Part shown: in pieces, positions 1-8,883 of the stretch | Layout: each line of letters starts with the position of its first letter | Position numbering within the stretch: the first letter of the stretch is position 1 | Assembly: GCF_900115495.1 (NCBI RefSeq) | Contig: NZ_FOWR01000001.1 | Location: 45,669-109,668 of the forward strand | Length of the DNA: 64,000 bases | Source: Enterovibrio norvegicus DSM 15893 | GTDB lineage: Bacteria; Pseudomonadota; Gammaproteobacteria; Enterobacterales; Vibrionaceae | Reading direction: 5' to 3' | Made by a program: the position numbers and the translations under genes | Notes under the pieces: generated by a model | Seen by the model: the letters and a program-made list of their open reading frames with translations, nothing else | Database searches by the model: none | What the model was told of the DNA's origin: nothing

Positions 1-40
1 TGCTTTGTCTGCTTTGTCTGCTTTGTCTGCTTTGTCTGCT
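1..40. repeat. 9-bp tandem repeat at window edge
   Basis: The unit TGCTTTGTC is repeated four times, followed by TGCT. The array begins at the first base of the window, so it may continue further left. It lies beyond the terminator of efpL. No coding role is visible. Confidence 0.8.
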
Positions 41-70
41 CCTTCTCGCAATCTCGCTCCTCGCATCTAA

Positions 71-102
71 AAACAAAAAAGCCCCGATATCGCTATCGAG
101 GC
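71..102 (-). terminator. Rho-independent terminator of efpL
   Basis: An inverted repeat at 81-102 (GCCCCGATA / TATCGAGGC with a TCGC-type loop) is followed on the minus strand by a T-rich run at 71-80. It lies about 30 bases after the efpL stop codon. Confidence 0.85.
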
Positions 103-132
103 TTCTGTTCGTTGAACGAGTTCGGCGTGAAA

Positions 133-699
133 TTATGCGCGGCTCATGAATTTGTGTTCAACGGTGTTGATGCGGATTTTGTCGCCATTACCGATGTACT
201 CAGGCACTTGAACAGTCAGGCCAGTAGAAACGGTAGCTGGCTTAGTACGAGCACTTGCTGATGCGCCTTTGATAGAAGGAGACGTGTCAGTAATAACCAT
301 ATCAACGGTTGATGGCAGTTCAATTGCTACAGGGCGACCGCTCACTGTTAGAACTTGAATACCTTTGGTTTCTTCAGTAATGAACAGGATTTCTTCTGCA
401 ATGGTTTCTTTGTTGAAGTGGTACGGCGTGTAATCTTCGCTATCCATGAAGATGTACTCGTCACCATCGATGTAAGAGAAATCCGCAGCGTGACGGCTGA
501 AGTCAGCCAGTGGAAGCATGTCATCCGCTTTGAAGCTTTCATCATACTTTGCACCAGTTGCTACATCGTAAAGACGCATTCTGTACAGGCTAGTGCCTGC
601 ACGGCCAGCTGGAGTCAGCTTAGCAATGTCTTTAACCGCCAGCACTTTGCCGCCATGTTCGATAACTGCGTTCTTTTTAATTTCACTTGCCTTTGGCAT
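133..699 (-). CDS. efpL: Elongation factor P-like protein EfpL (YeiP)
   Basis: This is a 188-residue paralogue of elongation factor P, which rescues ribosomes stalled at difficult peptide bonds. The sequence shows the three-domain EF-P layout: a KOW-like N-terminal domain beginning MPKASEIKK, then two OB-type domains. The third contains the family signature [13 protein letters not shown] and the tail VEHKFMSRA. The motif and the length match EfpL/YeiP better than EF-P proper. I chose the ATG at 699 because the family begins at this MPKASEIKK motif. An ATG two codons upstream is also possible, and the GGAAAA just before it fits the 699 start better. The longer open frame to 759 is probably 5' untranslated sequence. 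It is transcribed alone and ends at the terminator at 71-102. Confidence 0.93.
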   Translation of the reverse strand: MPKASEIKKNAVIEHGGKVLAVKDIAKLTPAGRAGTSLYRMRLYDVATGAKYDESFKADDMLPLADFSRHAADFSYIDGDEYIFMDSEDYTPYHFNKETIAEEILFITEETKGIQVLTVSGRPVAIELPSTVDMVITDTSPSIKGASASARTKPATVSTGLTVQVPEYIGNGDKIRINTVEHKFMSRA

Positions 700-760
700 G
701 GTCATTTTTCCAATTGAGAAAATTTGGCAAGAAAATATCACGATTCTAAATTTTGGCAAG

Positions 761-874
761 ATGTTGGACGCAGAGATGGTGAAAGAACCACCGGTGAAGG
801 CGCTCTACGAGGCATTTATCACGTATTCAAGGCCTAAATACGTGCCTGAGACACCGTGTAAAAAGGGCCGCTGA
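761..874 (+). CDS. Possible 37-residue small ORF or gene remnant
   Basis: A short frame starting [13 protein letters not shown] and ending KKGR lies divergent to efpL. Its amino acid make-up ([18 protein letters not shown]) looks protein-like rather than random. The only candidate ribosome site is a GGCAAG close to the ATG. It has no recognisable family. It could be a real small protein, a 3' remnant of an older gene, or chance. Function unknown. Confidence 0.25.
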   Translation: MLDAEMVKEPPVKALYEAFITYSRPKYVPETPCKKGR

Positions 875-977
875 AAAATTTGTTGAACAACAATGCAATC
901 AAAATTGCGACTGATTCGTTAATGAAGGAAAGCATTGTGTTTTACATGCGCCTTTATTCATTCACACAGGATCTCCT

Positions 978-1140
978 ATGAACAAAGACAGTACGCGATA
1001 CCTACATTAATCGCTTAGATTTTTCGGTGGTCACGCCGTCGCAGCTTCATGTGAAAGATTTGGATGGCGTGAGTGTGTCGCTGTGGGAAGAAAACGGTTT
1101 GTTGATGGGCCTCGCCAAAAAGCGTCAACCGGTATGTAAT
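978..1140 (+). pseudogene. Frameshifted gene fragment upstream of Nudix gene
   Basis: A good start context (AGGATCTCCT then ATG at 978) opens a frame that stops after ten codons. If one A is dropped from the CAAAG at 983-987 the frame runs on as MNKTVRDTYINRLDF and then VVTPSQLHVKDLDG, SLWEENGLLMGLAKKRQPV. That reads like genuine protein up to about 1137. The frame afterwards loses protein-like composition before the Nudix gene. I do not recognise the family. The likely reading is a gene broken by a one-base insertion and truncated at its 3' end. A sequencing error in the A-run is the alternative for the frameshift. Confidence 0.4.
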
Positions 1141-1263
1141 TCCGTGTGTTTTTGTACTTTTCCAACTGGGGACACGCGGGTATATTGCGTTGTATTCGAT
1201 ATCATTTTTTCGCCTATGACTTGTCTGAATAGGGTGTGCGAGAGAGCAAAACAGGGATGCACC

Positions 1264-1797
1264 GTGATAAAGCAACTCGAGAGTAAAATTGTTTACCAAA
1301 ACAAGTGGATGAGCGTGAGAGAAGATAGAGTTCTTCGACCAAGTGGAGCAGAAGGCATCTATGGGGTAGTAGATAAGCCAGATTGTGCAGCGATCATCGC
1401 CATCGACAACGGCTTCATTCATCTGGTTCAACAATATCGCTATACGGTGCAAGAGCGTTGCTGGGAAATACCACAAGGGGCGTGGGAGTCGTCGCCTGAC
1501 GCTGACCATCTTGATCTAGCAAAAGGGGAGTTGCGAGAAGAGACCGGGTTAGATGCGGCATCCATGACTTACTTAGGTGCTCAGTTCATCGCTTACGGCT
1601 TTCTTAACCAAACCTGCCATGTTTATCTCGCGACGTTCCTGACGCAAAAAGAAAACCAACTCGACAGTGAAGAAGAAGATTTGATCACACGCGCTTTTCC
1701 CGTGGATGAATTTGAACGCATGATCATTGATAACGACATCAAAGACTGCGTGACAATATCTGCTTATGGTTTGGCCAAATTGAAGGGGTTGGTGTAG
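1264..1797 (+). CDS. Nudix hydrolase (ADP-ribose pyrophosphatase-like)
   Basis: A 177-residue Nudix-fold protein, predicted to hydrolyse nucleoside diphosphates linked to another group, such as ADP-ribose. The Nudix box is visible as QGAWE, then LAKGELREETGL. It has the two-residue longer spacing and the GELREE form seen in one bacterial Nudix subfamily. The region before it (YQNKWMSVREDRV, GIYGVVDKPD) matches the beta-strand start of ADP-ribose pyrophosphatases. I chose the GTG at 1264, preceded by AGGGA, because the upstream part of the open frame (from 1027) does not look like Nudix sequence. An ATG at 1309 would also be in frame but would remove a conserved strand. The exact substrate cannot be told from sequence. 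Confidence 0.85.
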   Translation: MIKQLESKIVYQNKWMSVREDRVLRPSGAEGIYGVVDKPDCAAIIAIDNGFIHLVQQYRYTVQERCWEIPQGAWESSPDADHLDLAKGELREETGLDAASMTYLGAQFIAYGFLNQTCHVYLATFLTQKENQLDSEEEDLITRAFPVDEFERMIIDNDIKDCVTISAYGLAKLKGLV

Positions 1798-2205
1798 CGA
1801 GATTGACAATGGTAAACGGCCATTCATTCCCTTCAGGTTAGCTTGTCCCCTCATTACGCTAATGGCATTGTTTTACTTTTGGATAATCTCGACCTGATAT
1901 TGTTGTTGGGTGGTATTTGTTTTGTGTTTTTGCGACGGAAGATTGGCAAAATGTCGTTTAAATATACACATTTATGACATTTTTATGGCGCTGAGTGAGG
2001 GATATCGCAGAGACGGCTAAAAACCACAATATATCCGTGTGCACAACAAAGTTTCGTTCTTATAATGGCAAGAAAATGTATTAAATCGACTTTAAAAACA
2101 TCGATTTAGATAATACGTGTCATAACAAGAAGCAGTTGAGCAAAGACGCCCAGTTTTACACTTCCATGTAAGCGTGGAGAAACGTTTCGCTCATGGAAAA
2201 ATAAT
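1798..2205. other. Intergenic region before TonB receptor
   Basis: About 400 AT-rich bases with no supportable gene. It must carry the promoter of the receptor operon. The ribosome site GGAAAAATA sits just before the ATG at 2206. I saw no clear Fur box or other operator. Confidence 0.5.
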
Positions 2206-4368
2206 ATGCGTATAGCCTCTCTAGCAATCCTCATCGCAGGATTGAGTACCAATGTCCCCAAATCTGCATTCGCCGAATCAGAACTCGATGAATTGCTTAA
2301 TATGTCGCTTGAATCTCTTTCCGAAACCAAAGTCGTTTCCGCCACGCGTACTGCCCTCAGTTTGGCAGACACACCTGCCGCTGTGCATGTCATTACCGCC
2401 AAAGAAATCAAACGCTCAGGTGTTCGCTCAGTCGCGGATGCGTTGGTGCTTGCCCCAGGTCTGCATGTCGCAAAGTTCTCCAACTACGATTGGGGCATTT
2501 CTGCGCGAACCACCAATGAAGCTTTGAGTAACTCCATGTTGGTAATGGTGGACGGTCGAAGTGTTTTTAATGGCATGTTCTCCGGCGTGGATTGGGATCT
2601 TATTCCCGTTAGCCTTGATAATATCGACCGAATTGAAGTGGTGATGGGGCCTGTTGGCACCATTTGGGGTGGCAATGCCGTGCACGCCGTCATCAATATC
2701 ATCACGTTAGACGCAGAAGATGTGTTACGTCGTCACGTTTCTGTGTCCGTCGGTAATTATGAATACCAAGAGTATCAGCTTCACCATGGCGGTCAGATCA
2801 GCGAAAATCTGCATTTAAGTGGGTACGCCGAGTTTGTTCAACACAAACCTTGGACGAGTGACGAGGAACGCGTAAAGCCGCTCCAACAATACAAGGTGTA
2901 TACCGAACGGTTTGGACTGAGAAGTGACTATCAGCACCTCGACCGCACTGTCTCCGTGCAGCTTGGCGGCATTCGTTCCCGAGAAGACTATCAATGGGGG
3001 TACTACGAGCCTCACTTCCTTAACCCTGGGCATGATGGACCGGATTTCAGTGCTTTCGACACCGAGCTTTTGGCTGAAGAGTACTTTGCAGGCTTGAAAT
3101 GGCTTCAAGAAGTGGACGAACAGCGTCAGTGGGAGCAGCAATTCTGGCTCACTTACAGCAGCAGTGATGGTTCTGACCGCAATGCGTCGTTTACGCGATT
3201 TGACTCTGAAACGCGGTATACCGATCAGAATGTGTTTGGAGGAAGCCTGACACTCGGCTTGAACTACCGATTGATTGACGAGCACTTCGACTCCTATGAT
3301 ACGAAGTCGTCTTATACCCTGCCTTATGCGCGAGTGACGGATGAGCCGGATTTCACGAACCAAAGCGTGGCGGTGTATCTCAACTATTCCTACCCACTCA
3401 CTGACACCACAGAACTGATGGTGGGGAACCGTTGGCAGTACTTCAACTTGGTTGAAGACACGTTCGCGCAGCCACAAATTCGTGTGATGCAGAATTTGGG
3501 TGAAAATCAGCGGCTATGGGCTGGTTGGGGGCGTGCCGTGATCACACCGTCTCGCTTAGATCGCTCTACAGATTTCCATCAAAACATTTATGGCAGTGAT
3601 GTGATGTTTTGTACGGCAACGCAACCCGTACAATGTCTGCCAGATAATTATGATTATCTGAAAAGCATTAGATACCTCGGTAACGAAGATATCCCTGTCC
3701 CTAAAATTGATACCTTCGAGATTGGCTATCGCTTCTGGGATGACAGGCGCATTCAGTTTGATGCAAATCTGTTTTACAGCGAAGAAGATGGTATTCCTGC
3801 TTATCAGTTGCTCAGTGCTGATCGTTATCTCTTTGGTGAAAACTCATCACCTGGCACTGCGGGCACCGTTGTTGATGTTTACAGTTATCAATTGATCACG
3901 CCGCTTTCGGCGACAACCTACGGCGGCGAGTTAAGCATGAAGTGGTCAATGAATTCTCAGCTTCAGGTGAATGCCAGTTACGCCTATAAACAGATCGAAG
4001 CGAAATGCGAAGGAAGCATATGCGGAAAGACCGAAGCGCCGATGCGCTCATACGAGAATGAACCGATGCATCTAGCGGGTGCGCAGGTCATGTGGGACGT
4101 TACGCCAGAGTTTTGGGTGAGTAATGTGGTTCACTATGTATCGGGATCTCATCCTGACGATGCCATCCCAACAAAAGAGCAATATGCGTGGCCTGAAGTG
4201 GTAACGTGGGATCTGATTTTAGGGTGGCAATATTCGCCACGTGCCCCTTTGTTTACTTTGACGGTTGAAAACCTCTTGAACGACCAAGTGAACGAGTTTC
4301 CTGATTCCATGGGCGGTTTTGATAATGGCACGCAATACTGGCTAGAACTTGATTGGCAGTGGTACTGA
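2206..4368 (+). CDS. TonB-dependent outer membrane receptor
   Basis: A 720-residue outer membrane beta-barrel with an N-terminal signal peptide ending near SAFA. A plug domain follows at about residues 35-165, with the motif VVSATRTALSLADTPAAVHVI and MVDGRSVFNG, RIEVVMGP. The rest is barrel strands, ending in WLELDWQWY. The segment ELDELLNMSLESLSETKV is typical of a receptor subgroup whose genes lie beside YfiR-like proteins and PAS/GGDEF or kinase genes. That is exactly the context here. No obvious TonB box precedes the plug. The next gene starts only 7 bases downstream, so the three genes are one operon. The ligand is unknown. I infer a sensing or transport role linked to c-di-GMP rather than plain iron uptake, because no Fur box or iron genes are near. 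Confidence 0.9.
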   Translation: MRIASLAILIAGLSTNVPKSAFAESELDELLNMSLESLSETKVVSATRTALSLADTPAAVHVITAKEIKRSGVRSVADALVLAPGLHVAKFSNYDWGISARTTNEALSNSMLVMVDGRSVFNGMFSGVDWDLIPVSLDNIDRIEVVMGPVGTIWGGNAVHAVINIITLDAEDVLRRHVSVSVGNYEYQEYQLHHGGQISENLHLSGYAEFVQHKPWTSDEERVKPLQQYKVYTERFGLRSDYQHLDRTVSVQLGGIRSREDYQWGYYEPHFLNPGHDGPDFSAFDTELLAEEYFAGLKWLQEVDEQRQWEQQFWLTYSSSDGSDRNASFTRFDSETRYTDQNVFGGSLTLGLNYRLIDEHFDSYDTKSSYTLPYARVTDEPDFTNQSVAVYLNYSYPLTDTTELMVGNRWQYFNLVEDTFAQPQIRVMQNLGENQRLWAGWGRAVITPSRLDRSTDFHQNIYGSDVMFCTATQPVQCLPDNYDYLKSIRYLGNEDIPVPKIDTFEIGYRFWDDRRIQFDANLFYSEEDGIPAYQLLSADRYLFGENSSPGTAGTVVDVYSYQLITPLSATTYGGELSMKWSMNSQLQVNASYAYKQIEAKCEGSICGKTEAPMRSYENEPMHLAGAQVMWDVTPEFWVSNVVHYVSGSHPDDAIPTKEQYAWPEVVTWDLILGWQYSPRAPLFTLTVENLLNDQVNEFPDSMGGFDNGTQYWLELDWQWY

Positions 4369-4375
4369 TTATTTG

Positions 4376-4942
4376 ATGACAAGGCAGCGTTTCCGTCACA
4401 GACAAGATTCAACGCGCTTTCACCGGTTCATTCTTGGACTGGTGATGCTTGCGTTGTTGTCTGTGTGCTTGCCTGTTCGAAGTAACGACTTCCAAGACGA
4501 AGATTTAAAGGCAGTGTACTTGTACCGTTTTGCATTTTTGGTGAATTGGCGAGATATGCAGCCAGCAGACGGTCGTTACGATTTCTGCGTCTATGGCGAC
4601 AGCAGTGTGAGCCGTCGGCTTCAAGACATTGCAAACTCAAAACCTGAACAAGTGCAATATCACAACATAAAAGTCAGTGGTTCTTCTCAAGAACCTTGCC
4701 AAATCATTTACACCCCCGAGCGTGCCAAAGAACACATACGCACACTGCATAATCAATATCCCGATGCGTTGATTGTGGGTGAAGGTAAACGGTTCTCTAA
4801 GGCGGGTGGCATGATTTCGTTTATTAAAGTGAACAACCGCGTCAAATTACTCATTAATAGAAAGAATATTCAGGGTATGCCCTTTACTTTGCGCTCGCAG
4901 CTACTATCCATCGCCGTTATAGACGGGGAGGAGGAAATATGA
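4376..4942 (+). CDS. YfiR-like periplasmic regulator (DUF4154 family)
   Basis: A 188-residue protein with an N-terminal signal sequence (LVMLALLSVCLPVRS) and the DUF4154/YfiR fold. The fold shows as DLKAVYLYRFAFLVNW near the start of the mature part, then YDFCVYGDSSVSRRL, ALIVGEGKRF and ISFIKVNNRVKLLINRKN. In Pseudomonas and E. coli, YfiR proteins sit in the periplasm and repress the partner diguanylate cyclase YfiN/DgcN. Two cysteines remain in the mature domain (CVYG, EPCQ). An in-frame TTG at 4349 lies inside the receptor gene, and I reject it in favour of the ATG at 4376. The stop overlaps the start of the cyclase gene by four bases, which suggests translational coupling and partnership. 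Confidence 0.88.
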   Translation: MTRQRFRHRQDSTRFHRFILGLVMLALLSVCLPVRSNDFQDEDLKAVYLYRFAFLVNWRDMQPADGRYDFCVYGDSSVSRRLQDIANSKPEQVQYHNIKVSGSSQEPCQIIYTPERAKEHIRTLHNQYPDALIVGEGKRFSKAGGMISFIKVNNRVKLLINRKNIQGMPFTLRSQLLSIAVIDGEEEI

Positions 4943-6870
4943 ATCGTCGCTGGATTAACAGCCTTCCTCTTCGCGTAAAACTTATCATGCCGATCTGGCT
5001 CTTGCTGACGCTTGGCATTGCCGTTGTTGGGCTTGCAGTGACGCACATTGTGAGTAAGAACCTCGATCAAAGCTTACTGAGTCGAACAGAAATCATGGCG
5101 AACGGTGCTGCGAGTAACTTAACGGCGGCACTGGCGTTTGAAGACAGGGCTACGGGTAGAGAACAGCTCGCAGCCTTGAGTTATGATCCTGATTTGATGG
5201 CAGCCCGCGTAACCCGTGTTGATGGCTCAGAATTTGCGAACTTGATGCGCCTGCCTGATGATTGCTTCACCATGGGCGCAGGGATCATATGCTCGAAAAC
5301 CCCATTCACCAAAGTCTCGCGTTCCATTTCATTGGGAACGGATGTGCTTGGTCACATCGATTTGTTTATGTCACGCAGCGCCATCGTGAACGAACGAAAT
5401 AGGCTGATCTTGTTCCTTGCTCTTGGAACGGTATTGTTGTCTCTGTTTTCTTGGATGTTCGCGCAGTTATTACACCGTATAGTCTCTTACCCACTGGCTT
5501 CTCTTCACCGCTCAATGTCGAACATGATCCGATTGGGTATTCATGGTCACACGATCCCGATTTATCACAACGACGAACTCGGTCGCCTCACGGATTGTTT
5601 CAACGATTTGGTGAGTAGCCTTGAGGCGCGTGATAAGCAATTAAACGCGACGTTTAAACAGCTGGAAGAAAAGAATAGCTATATCAATCAGGTATTGGAC
5701 ACCATGGATCAGGGTGTCATGGTTATCGCACCGGGCGATCTGGTCACGTATTACAACCCTGCGGCCGCTGCACATTTGGCGCAGCTAGGCTGTGACCCAA
5801 ATGACTTGGGGCAACTTCTGCAAATTTTGGAACCTTCGTCAGTGATGCATCAAGTCTCAAATGCCATTGATGCGCATCAGCCGCTGACAGGACTGGAATT
5901 GCACCACCGCCACACGAACAGATTGTTCCGTGTAAGCACACACCCAATGGCGACCGCGAAGCACTCTTTGCTGCAATTTGAAGACATCACTCAGCAACAT
6001 GTTGCGGAACAACGCCGTAAAATGGCGGAGTACATCTTTGACCAGAGCAAAGATGCCACCTTGGTACTGTCCCGAACGTTAGTCATTGAAGCGCAAAATG
6101 CGGCGTGTATTCGTCTGTTTGGTCAACATCGTCATTGGTCAGAATTGAGCGTGGATCAACATTTACGCTTTGGACGCCCTGAAGTGAAAGCGCTGTTGTC
6201 TAATGGTAGTCATCAGTGGCAAACCCATATGCTCTCTGCATTAGGCACCAGTTTGCCGTGCCAAATTTCAGTGCGCACACTGACAAATCGCCAAGGGAAA
6301 ACCGAAGCCTTTGTGGTGTCCATTATCGATCAATCAGCGGCGATGGAAATTAAACGCCTCAACCATTTGGCAAACCATGACCCACTCACTGGCCTTGCAA
6401 ACCGTGTAAGGGCACAGAAGCAATTGCTCCGTAGCCATGATATGGGCTGGGATGTGCACGTGCTGTTCGTTGACCTTGATGGCTTCAAAATGGTGAACGA
6501 CCAATTTGGTCACCGAGTCGGTGACGAGTTGCTGAAAGTGGTCGCAAGACGATTATTGGCCAGCGTGGCTCAATCCGATATGGTGGCACGCCTCTCTGGG
6601 GATGAGTTCTTATTGATCATCAATAATGCTGCCGAGATTGAACCTGTCGCTGAGCGTGTTCTTCATAAATTAAGTCAGAGCATCATCATTGACGGCGCAA
6701 GGCCTCAAATCAGTGCGAGTATTGGTATCCGTCATTGGCGAGCGGGAGAGAGCGGTACGTTTAACGCGATCATCGAACAAGCGGATAAGGCCATGTACGC
6801 GGCGAAAGAAGCGGGTAAAAATCGCTATGCGATGGCGACTGAGGGAAGCCAAGAAAGCTCCGTATCCTAA
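4939..6870 (+). CDS. Membrane diguanylate cyclase, HAMP-PAS-PAS-GGDEF
   Basis: A 643-residue inner membrane protein. It has TM1 at about residues 14-37, a periplasmic sensor loop, TM2 at about 153-176, a HAMP linker, two PAS-like domains (about 250-345 and 355-465) and a C-terminal GGDEF domain. The active-site motif reads SGDEF (in ARLSGDEFLLI), a variant usually still active. The inhibitory I-site (RxxD) is replaced by AQSD, so product feedback is probably absent. Conserved NHDPLTGLANR and DLDGFKMVNDQFGH are present. The architecture is YfiN/TpbB-like with added PAS domains. ATGA overlap with the YfiR-like gene supports a signalling pair: the periplasmic protein restrains the cyclase until the signal is bound, which is inferred from the Pseudomonas system. 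The product c-di-GMP would favour adhesion. Confidence 0.9.
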   Translation: MNRRWINSLPLRVKLIMPIWLLLTLGIAVVGLAVTHIVSKNLDQSLLSRTEIMANGAASNLTAALAFEDRATGREQLAALSYDPDLMAARVTRVDGSEFANLMRLPDDCFTMGAGIICSKTPFTKVSRSISLGTDVLGHIDLFMSRSAIVNERNRLILFLALGTVLLSLFSWMFAQLLHRIVSYPLASLHRSMSNMIRLGIHGHTIPIYHNDELGRLTDCFNDLVSSLEARDKQLNATFKQLEEKNSYINQVLDTMDQGVMVIAPGDLVTYYNPAAAAHLAQLGCDPNDLGQLLQILEPSSVMHQVSNAIDAHQPLTGLELHHRHTNRLFRVSTHPMATAKHSLLQFEDITQQHVAEQRRKMAEYIFDQSKDATLVLSRTLVIEAQNAACIRLFGQHRHWSELSVDQHLRFGRPEVKALLSNGSHQWQTHMLSALGTSLPCQISVRTLTNRQGKTEAFVVSIIDQSAAMEIKRLNHLANHDPLTGLANRVRAQKQLLRSHDMGWDVHVLFVDLDGFKMVNDQFGHRVGDELLKVVARRLLASVAQSDMVARLSGDEFLLIINNAAEIEPVAERVLHKLSQSIIIDGARPQISASIGIRHWRAGESGTFNAIIEQADKAMYAAKEAGKNRYAMATEGSQESSVS

Positions 6871-6923
6871 CTGCCTTAAAACACGGCCGTGGAAAACGTC
6901 AAAGGTAGAAACGTCAAAGGTAG

Positions 6924-6976
6924 AAACGCCATAGATTGCGCACAAACGAAGCGGCAATCGATGGCGTTTTATTTTG
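6924..6976 (+). terminator. Terminator of the receptor-cyclase operon
   Basis: A long inverted repeat (AACGCCATAGATTGC at 6924-6938 with GCAATCGATGGCGTT at 6954-6969) followed by TTTTATTTTG. It is preceded by two direct copies of an ACGTCAAAGGTAGA unit at 6897-6924. Confidence 0.8.
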
Positions 6977-6990
6977 TGTTTTCGTTAACC

Positions 6991-7048
6991 TATACCCAAA
7001 CAACCTCAAGACACTTTGAATCCTGAATCCTGAGATTATTTGGGTATA
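6991..7048. repeat. Palindromic intergenic repeat (TATACCC...GGGTATA)
   Basis: The 18-base ends TATACCCAAACAACCTCA and TGAGATTATTTGGGTATA are inverted repeats with 16 of 18 matches and about 22 bases between them. This is the layout of short palindromic mobile repeats scattered in Vibrionaceae genomes. A decayed relative is at 29601-29647. It sits between a terminator and a convergent gene. Confidence 0.65.
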
Positions 7049-7051
7049 GTG

Positions 7052-7561
7052 TCAGAGAATCTTACTGGCTATTTTCTGGCAACGTGTAGTGACGCTACTC
7101 TCGTTTGACTTTGTAAATGCGGATTGAGATAGCCAAGAAATATCCCATTCTGATGATTTTGTGCGCATCAATCCTTTACGTAAAATAGGCACAAGTGGCT
7201 TTGACATGTCATTATTTGCTTTCACATCAAAGTCGATATTATTCTCCACCAATTTCCCGTCTTCTAATTTCCATTTTCCATGTGCAGACACATTAAAAGA
7301 ATATGCATCCATTGGCTTAGGGTTTTGAATTATCGAGATGGCTTGGGTATCTAAACCGCCATCACTGAGGTAGGTAATGTCTGCGTTAAACGCTGTTTTT
7401 TGGCTGGATGAGGATACAGTGGTGCATTGCCATGATCCCAGTATTTTTTCTTTTATATCAATGTATTGAAGATTACTACTGGCCAGTTGCTGTTGTGTGT
7501 TGTCAGTCGATGCGCAGCCTGAAACTGCCGCGCAAATCATGAGCGGTATGAGTCCCTTCAC
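7052..7561 (-). CDS. Putative lipoprotein, function unknown
   Basis: A 169-residue protein with a type II signal peptide: KGLIPLMICAAVSGC with the lipobox VSGC and mature Cys at residue 16. The next residue is Ala, not Asp, so by the usual rule it would go to the outer membrane. The mature part has a segment ILGSWQCTTV that recalls small lipocalin-like or stress lipoproteins, and further lines such as HGKWKLEDGKLVENN. I chose the GTG at 7561, which has AAAAGGGAC about 10 bases upstream and starts just before the signal peptide. The longer frame adds 20 residues that do not fit. I do not recognise a family. It is a single gene converging on the receptor operon. Confidence 0.75.
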   Translation of the reverse strand: MKGLIPLMICAAVSGCASTDNTQQQLASSNLQYIDIKEKILGSWQCTTVSSSSQKTAFNADITYLSDGGLDTQAISIIQNPKPMDAYSFNVSAHGKWKLEDGKLVENNIDFDVKANNDMSKPLVPILRKGLMRTKSSEWDISWLSQSAFTKSNESSVTTRCQKIASKIL

Positions 7562-8190
7562 GATACTGTGTCCCTTTTTGTCTAACCATTCATAATAAAT
7601 AGCGGTGCGAGGCACGGCCACTAATAGGGGAAATAATAAAACTGGATGATTCGGTATTACTGTTATTTTTATATGTCTTAATAGTCATCAATTGCCTAAT
7701 TTAGTAATCAATGAATAGGCAGTGTTAAATGCCATGGCAAACCCGTATATTCTATTTATTGTTTATCGAGTGTTGCGAGAAAAATAATATCTTGGTTTCA
7801 CATTGCAGAGTGTCAACAGGATGAGATTGCCGAAGATATTCCGCGACAGGTGTGTTAGGCATCACAGAAATGAATTGAAAATCGAAAGAGTGCGTAATCT
7901 CGCATCACATGCAAACTGTTTTCCCCCTGTTTATTGCTGACTAGAAAGCGATCGAGATGAAAGCGATAAGGCACGTTTTTAACGAGGGTGATTTTGCGAG
8001 GGAAGACATCGCAGGCAGTGAAACTGTCTCGTTAAACGGTTAATCAAGTTTTTGTTAATCCATACTTTGTGAATCTATGCTGTGCGAATCAAAGCTTCGT
8101 GGATGCCGTCATTGGGATTACAATGCGCCGGAATTTTTATTACCCCGCAAAACCGCCTTCCTGCGAGTATGCTTTCAGACGGACACCTTC
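7562..8190. other. Long intergenic region, nothing clear
   Basis: About 630 AT-rich bases between the divergent lipoprotein and trmK genes. No supportable ORF, RNA gene or terminator was seen. It presumably holds the two promoters. Confidence 0.45.
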
Positions 8191-8883
8191 TTGAAACTCA
8201 GTAAAAGATTGACGCAAATCGATGCGATGGTTGCATCAGGCTATGACCATGTGTGGGACTGCTGCTGTGACCACGGTTTTCTCGGTTCAGCCTTGCTTGC
8301 CCGCAGTGCCGCACCGCATATCCATTTTGTCGATATAGTTCCCGCACTCATGGACACGGTGAACCAGAAGCTACAGCGGTACTTTGTGCATGCCACTTCC
8401 GCATGGACCACGCACTGCATCGACGTCGCAGCACTGCCTTTATCGCAATATCAAGGTAAGCACTTAGTGATCATTGCTGGGGTTGGCGGTGATCTTATGG
8501 TGACGTTTATCTCAGCCATTCGCCGCCGTTATCCAACGCTGGAATTGGACTTTTTGCTTTGCCCTGTGCGCCACCAGTTTTCATTACGTGAGCACCTTAT
8601 CTCGCTCGAATTCTCCATGCTGCACGAGGCGTTAGTCGAGGAGAATAAGCGGCTTTATGAGGTGTTATTGGTTTCTACAGCGAGTGATGCTGGTTTCTCT
8701 GTTCATCCCGTCGGCGAGCGCTTTTGGCAAACGCAAACACCAGAGCAATCCAAAATTGCGTTGCATTATCTCAGTAACACGCTGAACCATTACCGCCGTC
8801 TGCAACAAAGCCAGCAAGAATCCGTTTCTCATATTGTTGAGGCGTACCAAGCGGTTAAGTTGCACGGCCTCTTTAGACGTTAG
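8191..8883 (+). CDS. trmK: tRNA (adenine-22-N1) methyltransferase TrmK family
   Basis: A 230-residue SAM-dependent methyltransferase of the TrmK family, which methylates N1 of A22 in tRNA in characterised members. The family start KLSKRLTQIDAMV is followed by the SAM-binding segment DHVWDCCCDHGFLG (about residues 16-33), then the acidic loop HFVDIVPALMD. After it comes LVIIAGVGGDLM, equivalent to the GMGG-type motif of the family, then LLCPVRHQFSLREHL. I chose TTG at 8191 because the family begins exactly at (M/L)KLSKRL. The open frame reaches back to an ATG at 8077, but those 38 codons do not resemble the family. Ribosome-site support for TTG is weak. The 3' end overlaps the convergent small membrane gene by 11 bases. 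Confidence 0.82.
   Translation: MKLSKRLTQIDAMVASGYDHVWDCCCDHGFLGSALLARSAAPHIHFVDIVPALMDTVNQKLQRYFVHATSAWTTHCIDVAALPLSQYQGKHLVIIAGVGGDLMVTFISAIRRRYPTLELDFLLCPVRHQFSLREHLISLEFSMLHEALVEENKRLYEVLLVSTASDAGFSVHPVGERFWQTQTPEQSKIALHYLSNTLNHYRRLQQSQQESVSHIVEAYQAVKLHGLFRR

Noticed and set aside
1027-1263. N-terminal extension of the Nudix hydrolase
   Set aside because: The upstream codons do not resemble the family, and a GTG with a ribosome site begins at 1264.
4349-4375. TTG start for the YfiR-like gene inside the receptor gene
   Set aside because: It lacks a ribosome site, and the ATG at 4376 gives a normal signal peptide start.
8077-8190. Extension of TrmK to an upstream ATG
   Set aside because: The family starts at KLSKRL, and the 38 extra codons are not conserved-looking.
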